Below, piece by piece: positions 27,901 to 34,206 of a stretch of DNA of 34,206 nucleotides. Positions within the stretch are counted from its first letter, which is position 1, and each line of letters starts with the position of its first letter. The DNA comes from JBASTI01 sp964374025 (GTDB lineage Bacteria > Patescibacteriota > Minisyncoccia > Spechtbacterales > HO2-43-30). The position numbers and the translations under genes were made by a program. The notes beneath the pieces are model-generated. The model was not told the DNA's origin, made no database searches, and was given only the letters and a program-made list of their open reading frames with translations. The DNA lies in assembly GCA_964374025.1 (NCBI GenBank), contig CAYJWU010000006.1:1-34206 (forward strand), read 5' to 3'.

Positions 27901-29111
27901 CAGCGATCTACAAAGTGGGTATTATCGGCGGAGGAGTAATGGGGAGCGGCCTTGCCCGGCTATTTGCGCGCGAGCACATCCCTGTTGTTGTAAAGGAGCG
28001 AACAGATGAACTTGCGGAAAATGTCGGGCAAGCGCTCTCGTCAAAATTGGATGAGCTCGTTACGAGGGGGACTATTTCTTTTGATGAGGCCGAGCTGCAG
28101 AAGAGATTGATTTTGACAACCGCGGAGTACGACCCATTTTCCGAAGTTGATTTTGCAATTGAGGCAGTGTGGGAGGACTTTCTAACCAAGGGGGAAGTCC
28201 TTGAGGCCCTTGATAAGATAATGCCCGCGCACGGCATCATTGCATCAACCACTTCCGGCAGCTTCCTTATATCCGAGCTTGCTGCTTTCACTTCCCGGCC
28301 AGACAGGGTAATTGGCACGCATTTCTTTAATCCGCCAACAACTCTGCCGCTTGTTGAAATAGTACCCGGAGATAAGACTTCCAAAGAGACCCTTGATACT
28401 GTATTTGCTTTTGTGCGGGACGTTTTGGGAAAGACGACGATCAGAGTAAAAGACCGCAGAGGATTTTTAGTAGACCCCATTCTTTTTTCCTATCTTAATG
28501 AAGCGGCACTTGCTCTTGGGGAAGCAGATGTTGATCCGCGCGTTATAGATGAAACAGCGCGAAGCTTCGGCTGGCCCATGGGCCCTTTTATGCTTTTGGA
28601 TACTGTGGTGGGGCTGGATGTTGCGCGAAGTATAGCGCGGGCATTACACGAAGAATACGGGGAGCGCATGAACCCCTCGCAGCTTCTTATGTATCTTGCC
28701 GGTCAAGAAAGATTCGGCAAAAAAAGCGGAGCCGGGATATATAGATATGATTTGGCTAGAGAAGATGACTACGAGTCCATCGAGAGCATCCTTGCCCGTC
28801 TATTCAAAAATCGAGGAGCAGGCGATCCCAAAGATATTTTCAGGCGCATGATGCTCGCTATGGTCAACGAATCAGCTCGATGTCTCGAAGAAGGGTTGGC
28901 GGCGATTGAAGATATTGAGAAGGCATGTGTATATGGGATAGCATTTCCCGCTCAAATAGGCGGCCCTCTCCATTATGCGGATTCGCTTGGCATTGGAGCT
29001 GTTGTTGAGGAGCTTAGGGAACTTGAAGCACGTTACGGTCCCAGATTTTCTCCCGCACAGATTCTGCGCGATAAAGCAGCGGAGGAAAGCCCCTTTTTTG
29101 AAGACTGGTAG
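27897..29111 (+). CDS. 3-hydroxyacyl-CoA dehydrogenase without hydratase domain
   Basis: NAD-dependent oxidation of 3-hydroxyacyl-CoA. 404 residues: Rossmann motif VGIIGGGVMGSG at 7-18, catalytic pair H142 and E154 (THFFNPPTTLPLVEIV), then two C-terminal helical 3HCDH units (from about 185 and from about 315) as in the dehydrogenase half of FadB. The FadB hydratase half is absent and a hydratase is instead fused to the next protein. At the conserved Asn of the GF-x-x-NR motif this protein has Asp (GFLVDPIL, D193). The start is the ATG at 27897 (AGGAGGAAG just upstream), overlapping the thiolase stop; longer forms are unsupported. A terminator follows. Confidence 0.93.
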   Translation: MTAIYKVGIIGGGVMGSGLARLFAREHIPVVVKERTDELAENVGQALSSKLDELVTRGTISFDEAELQKRLILTTAEYDPFSEVDFAIEAVWEDFLTKGEVLEALDKIMPAHGIIASTTSGSFLISELAAFTSRPDRVIGTHFFNPPTTLPLVEIVPGDKTSKETLDTVFAFVRDVLGKTTIRVKDRRGFLVDPILFSYLNEAALALGEADVDPRVIDETARSFGWPMGPFMLLDTVVGLDVARSIARALHEEYGERMNPSQLLMYLAGQERFGKKSGAGIYRYDLAREDDYESIESILARLFKNRGAGDPKDIFRRMMLAMVNESARCLEEGLAAIEDIEKACVYGIAFPAQIGGPLHYADSLGIGAVVEELRELEARYGPRFSPAQILRDKAAEESPFFEDW

Positions 29112-29112
29112 A

Positions 29113-29137
29113 CCCCTTGTGAGGCAAGGGGTTTTTT
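29113..29137 (+). terminator. Terminator between the dehydrogenase and fusion genes
   Basis: Stem CCCCTTG/CAAGGGG (29113-29119 with 29125-29131), loop TGAGG, then TTTTTT. Divides the beta-oxidation locus into two transcription units or attenuates the second. Confidence 0.88.
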
Positions 29138-29205
29138 GTTATAAAAACATGAGCTCTTTCACAATTTGAGGAGCTAAATAAATCCCTAAACTTGGAGGTA
29201 TGGAA

Positions 29206-31248
29206 ATGGGAGTTACGTTTAGGAAATCCGGGAATTTAGGAGTAATCCTTATTGAAAACTCCGCAAAGTATAACGCAATGAATCTTGCGATGTTCGGGGA
29301 GCTTGATAAGGCACTGACAAAGTGCGAAAAAGACAAAGGGATCTCCGCCATTATTCTGACTGGCCAAGGGCAAAACTTTTGCGCCGGTTTTGATGTGAGC
29401 GAGCTTTATGAGCTTGTCGTATCGGGAGACCGTAAAGCCGCGGATCTGCGCATTAGGGAAATTCAGACTGTTGCGGAACGTCTCGCCTCATGTTCAAAGC
29501 CAACTATTGCCGTAATTGACGGATTTTGTCTTGGGGGCGGCCTCGAGCTTGCCCTCGCCTGCAAGGTACGGCTTGCGTCGCAAGACGCAAAATTCGGCTT
29601 CCCTGAAATTGACCTTAGTGTGATACCAGGACTCGGCGGTACGCAGCGCTTGCCGCGTCTTATCGGCGCAAGTCAAGCCCTTGGGATACTTATCGGCGGA
29701 AACGCAAAAAAAGTCTCCGCGCACCGCGCGTTCGAGCTTGGCATCGTAGATAAGGTGCTTATACCCGAAGGTTCAAATACTTTTATCGGTATGGCAAAAG
29801 ATTATGCCGAGGAGATATGCGCGGGGTCGCAACAGCAAAAGCTTATTCCAGATAGCGTTTGCTTAAACCTAAAAGACGAAGATCTTAAGCAGATTCGCGC
29901 CTTGGGCAAAAATAAATCTGTTTACGCGGTTAATGCCCTGCTCACTGCTATTTTGGGAGTCGGGCTTCCATTAGAGGCGGGATTGGCCCTCGAGCATGAG
30001 GTTTTTATCGATGTGCTTTTTACCGATGAGGCCGCTTTAAGAATGCGGAAGTTTTTGCGAATTTCCGATCCTGTCGCCGATATTTCCCAAGAGCACACAA
30101 TGCTTCGCCAAGGCGTTCGGGAATTTGTACGTAAAGAAATACTTCCGCGTGTCTCTTCCATGGAAGAAAACGGAGAAATCCCCCGCGATCTTATCCAAAA
30201 GATGGCGGAGTTTGGATTTTTCGGGACTACTTTTCCCAAACTTTACGGCGGCCAGGGCATGACCGCGCACGCGGCGCATATTATTGCCGAAGAGATTGCT
30301 CGCGCGCATGCGTCTTGTGCTGTTTTTTACGGGGCGCATACCGCTCTTGCATGCGGCGCCATTGATATCGCGGGAAACGAAGCGCAGAAACAAAAGTATC
30401 TTGTGCCTGCAATCCGCGGAGAAAAGATAGGGGCCTTTGCCCTTACTGATGAAAGCGGGGGATCGGATGTAGCGGGTATGAAAACTTCCGCGAGAAAAGA
30501 TGGGGACTGCTGGATTTTAAAGGGATCGAAGCATTTCATTACAAACGGTACAATTGCTGATTTTGTGGTGGTGTTTGCGCAGACAGGTTCCCCGGGAGAT
30601 AACAAAACAATCTCGGCATTTATTGTCGACAAGGACACTCCGGGCTTCGGCAGGCAAAGCGTGGGCAAGAAAGTTGGGCTGCATGCGTCTGACACCGCAA
30701 CTTTAGATTTTTCTAACGCCCGTATACCAGAAGAAAACCTTTTGGGAGAAGTGGGGCAGGGATTTAAGATCGCGATGATGGCCCTTAATAGAAGCCGTCT
30801 CGGCCTTTGTGCGGTTGCGCTTGGCGAGGCGAAAGAAGCGTTTGACCTTGCAGCCGAGTATAGTGTTTTTCGGCAAGTGGAGGGCAGATCTCTTTACGAG
30901 AAACAGATGATCCAAGAGCGACTCGGAGAAATGAGTATATCTGTTTTTGCAATCGAGTCGGCGCTTCGATTTGCAACAGTTAAAGTCGAGGCCGGAGAGG
31001 ATGCCCGCAGGGAAATAGCAGAGGCAAAGGTATTCTGTACTTTCCAAGCTATGAAGGTAATTGATACTGCGTTTCAGATATTTGGGGGTTCAGGATACAT
31101 GCACGATACGGTGATATCCCGCATGTTGAGGGACGCAAGGGTGAACACGATTTTCGATGGCACAAACGAGATAAACACACTTCTTGCCGCGAAGGAAGCT
31201 TTGAAGAATGTTTTACTGTTGGGCCGCGGCGCATCGGAGCGTGTATAG
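29206..31248 (+). CDS. Enoyl-CoA hydratase / acyl-CoA dehydrogenase fusion
   Basis: Residues 1 to about 195 are a crotonase-fold hydratase: oxyanion loop NFCAGFDVSEL, then GGGLELALAC and FGFPEIDLSVIPGLGGTQRL with both catalytic glutamates. From about 290 to the end is a flavin-dependent acyl-CoA dehydrogenase: EEIARAHASCAVFYGAH, GAFALTDESGGSDVAGM, KGSKHFITNG, QIFGGSGYMHD and TIFDGTNEI. The last motif is normally YEGT or FEGT with catalytic Glu; here it is Asp (codon 31156-31158). One polypeptide would carry the first two steps. The family is normally on separate proteins. GGAGG (29194-29198) fits the ATG at 29206 (7-nt spacing), not the one at 29200. No ETF genes in the window to accept the electrons. 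Confidence 0.92.
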   Translation: MGVTFRKSGNLGVILIENSAKYNAMNLAMFGELDKALTKCEKDKGISAIILTGQGQNFCAGFDVSELYELVVSGDRKAADLRIREIQTVAERLASCSKPTIAVIDGFCLGGGLELALACKVRLASQDAKFGFPEIDLSVIPGLGGTQRLPRLIGASQALGILIGGNAKKVSAHRAFELGIVDKVLIPEGSNTFIGMAKDYAEEICAGSQQQKLIPDSVCLNLKDEDLKQIRALGKNKSVYAVNALLTAILGVGLPLEAGLALEHEVFIDVLFTDEAALRMRKFLRISDPVADISQEHTMLRQGVREFVRKEILPRVSSMEENGEIPRDLIQKMAEFGFFGTTFPKLYGGQGMTAHAAHIIAEEIARAHASCAVFYGAHTALACGAIDIAGNEAQKQKYLVPAIRGEKIGAFALTDESGGSDVAGMKTSARKDGDCWILKGSKHFITNGTIADFVVVFAQTGSPGDNKTISAFIVDKDTPGFGRQSVGKKVGLHASDTATLDFSNARIPEENLLGEVGQGFKIAMMALNRSRLGLCAVALGEAKEAFDLAAEYSVFRQVEGRSLYEKQMIQERLGEMSISVFAIESALRFATVKVEAGEDARREIAEAKVFCTFQAMKVIDTAFQIFGGSGYMHDTVISRMLRDARVNTIFDGTNEINTLLAAKEALKNVLLLGRGASERV

Positions 31249-32931
31249 GTGAATATCTCTCGAGCTCTTTTTCAACATACCCAAAGTTCAAAGACGGCTC
31301 TTATTTATTACGGAAAGAAATTCTCATACAAAGACCTTGGGAGATTCGCGCGACTCTTTGCGGAGGTGTTCATAAGCCTAGGAGTGCAAAAAGGGGATCG
31401 CGTAGCGCTTATGATGTCGAATGTCCCCCAGTTTGTGTTCGCGTATTATGGAGCGATACTCGCGGGCGCTGTCGTAACGCCAGTAAATCTTCTTACCATA
31501 CCGCGTTCCTATAGCGTACGAGATAGAAACGTACATGTCCCGGACGAGATCAGAGCGCAAATTCAAGATGCGGCTCCCGCTATAATTCTGGCCTTTGATT
31601 TTTATTTCCCTCTCCTAAAGGAACTTCAAGAAGAAATAGAGAATCAACAAACCAAAGTTATCCTGACGGCTCCGCATGAATTCATGCCGCCCATACTTAA
31701 GCGCCTTGCTCCGATAAAGCTGCGTCACGAAGGGCGCTGGATAAAGATTGACGAAAAGGCGCAGTGGCTCTACGACCTTAGCTCTTTGAGGAGGTATATT
31801 CCGGAGTTTGATTTTTTCCCCGGCATGAATGCGGACGAAAATGAACTTACGCACCTTCAATATACGACCGGCACAACGGGCACCCCAAAAGGCGTCATGT
31901 TAAGCCATAAGAATTTACTCTCCAATATTTTACAGGCAAACGCGCAGCTTTCGCGCTTTCTTTCGCACGGAGAAGAAGTGGTATTGGGCGTTCTCCCATT
32001 TTTCCATATGTACGGTTTAACAGTTGCCATGCAGAGTACTTTACTTGCGCAGGAAGGAACCCTTGTGCTTGTGGCCGATCCGCAGGACATAGGGGGGTGG
32101 TTGCCATGGGTCGCAAAGTATAAAGTTACTATTATCCCAAGTATTCCACGGTTATATGAGAGATTAAACGAGCAGAGAAACCTTTTAGACGAGAAGACAT
32201 TTCGATCTGTGAAGATTTTTATAAATGGCGCAGGAGCGCTTCCGCCTAAAAGACGCAAGGAATTTGAAGAAATTTCTAGCGCAAGGATTCTCGAGGGATA
32301 TGGCCTCTCCGAGGCTTCGCCAGTAGTATCCGTATGCACGCCAAGCGATTTTAAAGAAGGTTCTGTGGGGAAGCCACTTCCCGAGACAGAAGTTCGAATC
32401 GTGGATCTTACAAGCGCAGCAGTTCTTGAGCCGGGGCAGGAAGGGGAGATAGTAGTGCGCGGTCCGCAGGTCTTGAAGGGATACTGGAATAAGCCGGAAG
32501 AAACCGCGAAGGTACTTCGTGACGGATGGCTCTACACCGGAGACATCGGATACATGGACAAAGACGGTTTTCTCTACATCACTGATCGCATCAGCGATAT
32601 GGTGAAAATAAATGGCGAGTGGGTATATCCAAGCAAGGTTGAGCGCGCGCTTGAAACTTACGCGGCAGTAAAAGAGGCAGTGGTCGTCGGGTTATATGAT
32701 AATGAGTTAGCAGAGAGGCTCGTCGCCTGTATCGTACTTGCGGATCCTAATTCGGATTCCAGGGTATTATCTAAAGAGCTTTTTGATCATGTATCGCACA
32801 GTATTTCAAACTTCGAGATCCCCCGAGAGTTCAAATTTATCACATCATCCATATTAGATACGTACAAAAATCCTCTTGGCAAAGTCTTGAGGCGAAAAAT
32901 CCGAGAGGCAATTCAAAAAGGTCAGATATAA
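31249..32931 (+). CDS. fadD: Long-chain acyl-CoA synthetase (AMP-binding)
   Basis: Activates fatty acids with ATP and CoA. 560 residues with the ANL-family motifs: YTTGTTGTPKGVMLSH (205-220), LPFFHMYGL, EGYGLSEASP, GWLYTGDIGYMDKDGFLYI, DMVKINGEWVYPSKVE and the C-terminal NPLGKVLRRKI with the adenylation lysine K545. All key residues are intact. Length and the extended region between about 90 and 190 fit FadD-like enzymes. It starts with GTG directly after the TAG of the fusion gene, with GGAG about 9 nt upstream, and so is translationally coupled. Ends in a strong terminator. Confidence 0.93.
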   Translation: MNISRALFQHTQSSKTALIYYGKKFSYKDLGRFARLFAEVFISLGVQKGDRVALMMSNVPQFVFAYYGAILAGAVVTPVNLLTIPRSYSVRDRNVHVPDEIRAQIQDAAPAIILAFDFYFPLLKELQEEIENQQTKVILTAPHEFMPPILKRLAPIKLRHEGRWIKIDEKAQWLYDLSSLRRYIPEFDFFPGMNADENELTHLQYTTGTTGTPKGVMLSHKNLLSNILQANAQLSRFLSHGEEVVLGVLPFFHMYGLTVAMQSTLLAQEGTLVLVADPQDIGGWLPWVAKYKVTIIPSIPRLYERLNEQRNLLDEKTFRSVKIFINGAGALPPKRRKEFEEISSARILEGYGLSEASPVVSVCTPSDFKEGSVGKPLPETEVRIVDLTSAAVLEPGQEGEIVVRGPQVLKGYWNKPEETAKVLRDGWLYTGDIGYMDKDGFLYITDRISDMVKINGEWVYPSKVERALETYAAVKEAVVVGLYDNELAERLVACIVLADPNSDSRVLSKELFDHVSHSISNFEIPREFKFITSSILDTYKNPLGKVLRRKIREAIQKGQI

Positions 32932-32946
32932 ACTGACCTTTTTTAG
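32916..32946 (+). terminator. Terminator after the acyl-CoA synthetase gene
   Basis: Stem AAAAGGTCAG/CTGACCTTTT (32916-32925 with 32933-32942) with T-run. Overlaps the 3' end of the gene. Confidence 0.88.
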
Positions 32947-32981
32947 TTTCCGATATAGCGTTTGTACAGAGTCTTTCTTGG

Positions 32982-33064
32982 TGCCCAGGGCGGGAGTTGA
33001 ACCCGCACGTCCTTGCGGACACAGCCCCTCAAGCTGCTGTGTATACCAATTCCACCACCTGGGC
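32982..33064 (-). tRNA. tRNA-Leu (GAG)
   Basis: Class II tRNA on minus: acceptor GCCCAGG/CCTGGGC, anticodon arm GCAGC-TTGAGGG-GCTGT with anticodon GAG, long variable arm GTCC-GCAA-GGAC, T arm GCGGG-TTCAACT-CCCGC, discriminator A. CCA is encoded at 32981-32979. Starts 3 nt after the rplS stop, so it is likely co-transcribed. Confidence 0.93.
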
Positions 33065-33067
33065 AGT

Positions 33068-33481
33068 TTATTCTGCTTTTTTGACCTCCGGAGATTCCTC
33101 GGTTTGTTCTACTACTTCTTCATACATAAGGCCTAGCATCTTGGAGGGCTTTTTCCTCTTTTTCTTCTTAAGATCACGAAGATAATAGAGTTTCGCGCGG
33201 CGTATTTTGTCGTGTTTTACCACTTCTATTTTTTGGATATTCGGTGAATGTATAGGGTAGGTTTTTTCAACGCCAACTCTATGCGCCGAAATTTTACGCA
33301 CCGTAAAGGTTCCGTTTAGCCCCTTGCCGTGTTTTCTCGCTATAACAACCCCTTCAAAAACTTGTATGCGCTCGCCTTCCTTTTCCTTTACTTTTTCGTG
33401 TACGCGAACAGTGTCTCCAGTCCGAAGCGGAGGGATATTTTGTTTTGTATATCGTTGCGCGAATAATTGAAGTTTATTCAT
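33068..33481 (-). CDS. rplS: Ribosomal protein bL19
   Basis: Large-subunit protein at the subunit interface. The core is a clear L19: LRTGDTVRVHEKVKEKEGER, IQVFEGVVIARKHG, TFTVRKISAHRVGVEKTYPI and KHDKIRRAKLYYLRDLKKK. At 137 residues it carries an acidic C-terminal tail (EEVVEQTEESPEVKKAE) longer than the ~115-residue standard. The start overlaps the stop of the pseudouridine synthase gene (ATGA at 33481-33478), and tRNA-Leu follows 3 nt after its stop. Confidence 0.95.
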   Translation of the reverse strand: MNKLQLFAQRYTKQNIPPLRTGDTVRVHEKVKEKEGERIQVFEGVVIARKHGKGLNGTFTVRKISAHRVGVEKTYPIHSPNIQKIEVVKHDKIRRAKLYYLRDLKKKKRKKPSKMLGLMYEEVVEQTEESPEVKKAE

Positions 33482-34152
33482 GTTAGTGCATTTAGCGTTC
33501 TCCTAAGATCATCCGGCAATTCGCTCTCAAATTCCATTAAAGCACTTTTGAGCTGAAACTTCAAGTGGGTGCAGTGGAGAAAGTGTCTGGCTAAGCCAGC
33601 CGGGCATTTTTTTGCCCTTCGGCCGTATAGTTTGTCGCAAGCCACAGGGTGATTTATAGAGGCAAAATGCACGCGAATTTGATGCTGTCGGCCGGTTTTT
33701 GGCCGGACCTCAACAAGGGTATAGTCTTTATATCTTTCGATAACTTTATACTCTGTAACGGCTGTTTTGCTCGGATCCGACGATGTTCTTGTCCGAGTTC
33801 CCATTTTGACAAGCGGTGTCGTTACAATCCCTTTATCCCGCTCAAGCGAACCCGAAACCAACGCGATATATTTTTTCTCTACTCTTCTTTCCTGAAATTG
33901 TTTTTTAAGTTCAAAAAACGCCTCGTTGTTTTTGGCAATAACCATTAACCCCGAAGTTTCTTTATCAAGCCGATGCACAATACCCGGACGCAGGGGGTTC
34001 TCGCCGACGTTTTTTATGTCGGGGCAGTGCGCAACCAAAAAAGAGACCACCGTCTCCCTTTTGTCATTTTCGCTCGACGAATGTACCGCAAGTCCTGCTG
34101 GTTTGTCGATTACTATTATGTCCTTATCTTCATACACAACTTTTGGTGTCAT
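33478..34152 (-). CDS. RluA-family 23S/tRNA pseudouridine synthase
   Basis: Isomerises uridine to pseudouridine in stable RNA. The catalytic motif PGIVHRLDKETSGLMVIAK holds the Asp nucleophile (HRLD), and KTGRQHQIRVHFASINHP is the conserved late motif. The N-terminal S4 domain of RluD/RluC is missing, so the exact RluA/C/D identity cannot be fixed. Choose the ATG at 34152 (TPKVVYEDKDIIVIDKPAG): a longer frame to 34197 only reads through the preceding tRNA. The ATG shares its A with the CCA end of that tRNA. rplS overlaps its stop by 4 nt. Confidence 0.92.
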   Translation of the reverse strand: MTPKVVYEDKDIIVIDKPAGLAVHSSSENDKRETVVSFLVAHCPDIKNVGENPLRPGIVHRLDKETSGLMVIAKNNEAFFELKKQFQERRVEKKYIALVSGSLERDKGIVTTPLVKMGTRTRTSSDPSKTAVTEYKVIERYKDYTLVEVRPKTGRQHQIRVHFASINHPVACDKLYGRRAKKCPAGLARHFLHCTHLKFQLKSALMEFESELPDDLRRTLNALT

Positions 34153-34154
34153 GG

Positions 34155-34206
34155 TGGGCGGTATAGGATTCGAACCTATCACCTGTCCGATGTCCATCGG
34201 ACCGCT
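34155..34206 (-). tRNA. Partial tRNA cut by the window edge, identity not assigned
   Basis: On minus, from the D-arm end: anticodon arm GTCCGAT-GGAC-ATCGGAC, T arm ATAGG-TTCGAAT-CCTAT, acceptor ACCGCCC, discriminator A, then encoded CCA (34154-34152). The anticodon arm is a perfect even-length palindrome, so a 7-nt loop with U33 cannot be drawn without mispairs; I leave the anticodon open. Confidence 0.8.

Noticed and set aside
34153..34197. N-terminal extension of the pseudouridine synthase (MDIGQVIGSNPIPPT)
   Set aside because: It is the translated 3' half of a tRNA gene.

Overview
The window looks like a chromosomal scaffold piece from a Candidate Phyla Radiation bacterium (Patescibacteria, most likely Parcubacteria). 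Several signs agree: compact genes with 1-11 nt overlaps, a much shortened Mfd, a DprA without the usual N-terminal region, a diversity-generating-retroelement (DGR) variable protein, a class II ribonucleotide reductase carrying an intein, an intron-bearing tRNA, and short repeats lying inside coding sequence. TGA is used as an ordinary stop, so the code is standard (not the Gracilibacteria/SR1 code). Two runs of exactly 100 N (8081-8180 and 10682-10781) are scaffold gaps; they fall inside mfd and the LytR-CpsA-Psr gene and make both genes look odd.

Layout. 1-1290: the 3' end of a DGR target gene followed by a wrecked DGR reverse transcriptase. 1293-9244 (mostly minus): rel, topA, dprA and mfd, with two small hypothetical genes on plus. 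9232-9430: a previously unlabelled structured RNA candidate with its own consensus promoter and terminator, divergent from mfd. 9430-11168: pth and a LytR-CpsA-Psr gene (minus). 11198-16541 (plus): lepB, hisS, HIT, rpsU, ybeY, ftsA, ftsZ. 16649-20008: intein-interrupted nrdJ. 20386-24179: a small hypothetical gene, tRNA-Gly, ppdK and a hypothetical gene with a possible ADP-ribosyltransferase-like pattern. 24380-25694: an integration-like tRNA neighbourhood: a tRNA-Phe split by a 230-nt group I intron, a duplicated tRNA 3' end, a HTH/LAGLIDADG-like gene and tRNA-Val. 25816-32931 (plus): an alpha/beta hydrolase, thiolase, 3-hydroxyacyl-CoA dehydrogenase, an enoyl-CoA hydratase/acyl-CoA dehydrogenase fusion and an acyl-CoA synthetase. 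Together these give every step of a fatty-acid beta-oxidation cycle, which is unexpected in a lineage usually lacking it. 32979-34206 (minus): tRNA-Leu, rplS, an RluA-family pseudouridine synthase and a partial tRNA.

Most striking points: (1) the beta-oxidation locus with rearranged domains (hydratase moved from the FadB-like protein onto the acyl-CoA dehydrogenase) and conservative changes at two catalytic positions; (2) an intein placed so that its +1 cysteine is also the predicted thiyl-radical cysteine of the reductase; (3) a group I intron between U33 and G34 of tRNA-Phe, with P1 and P10 pairings fixing both splice sites; (4) a DGR whose reverse transcriptase has lost its YxDD segment; (5) the structured RNA at 9267-9430; (6) a repeated design in which a -10 box sits 7-8 nt before the ATG without a Shine-Dalgarno, which predicts many leaderless mRNAs; (7) palindromes and microsatellites inside topA, mfd, pth and the LytR-family gene.
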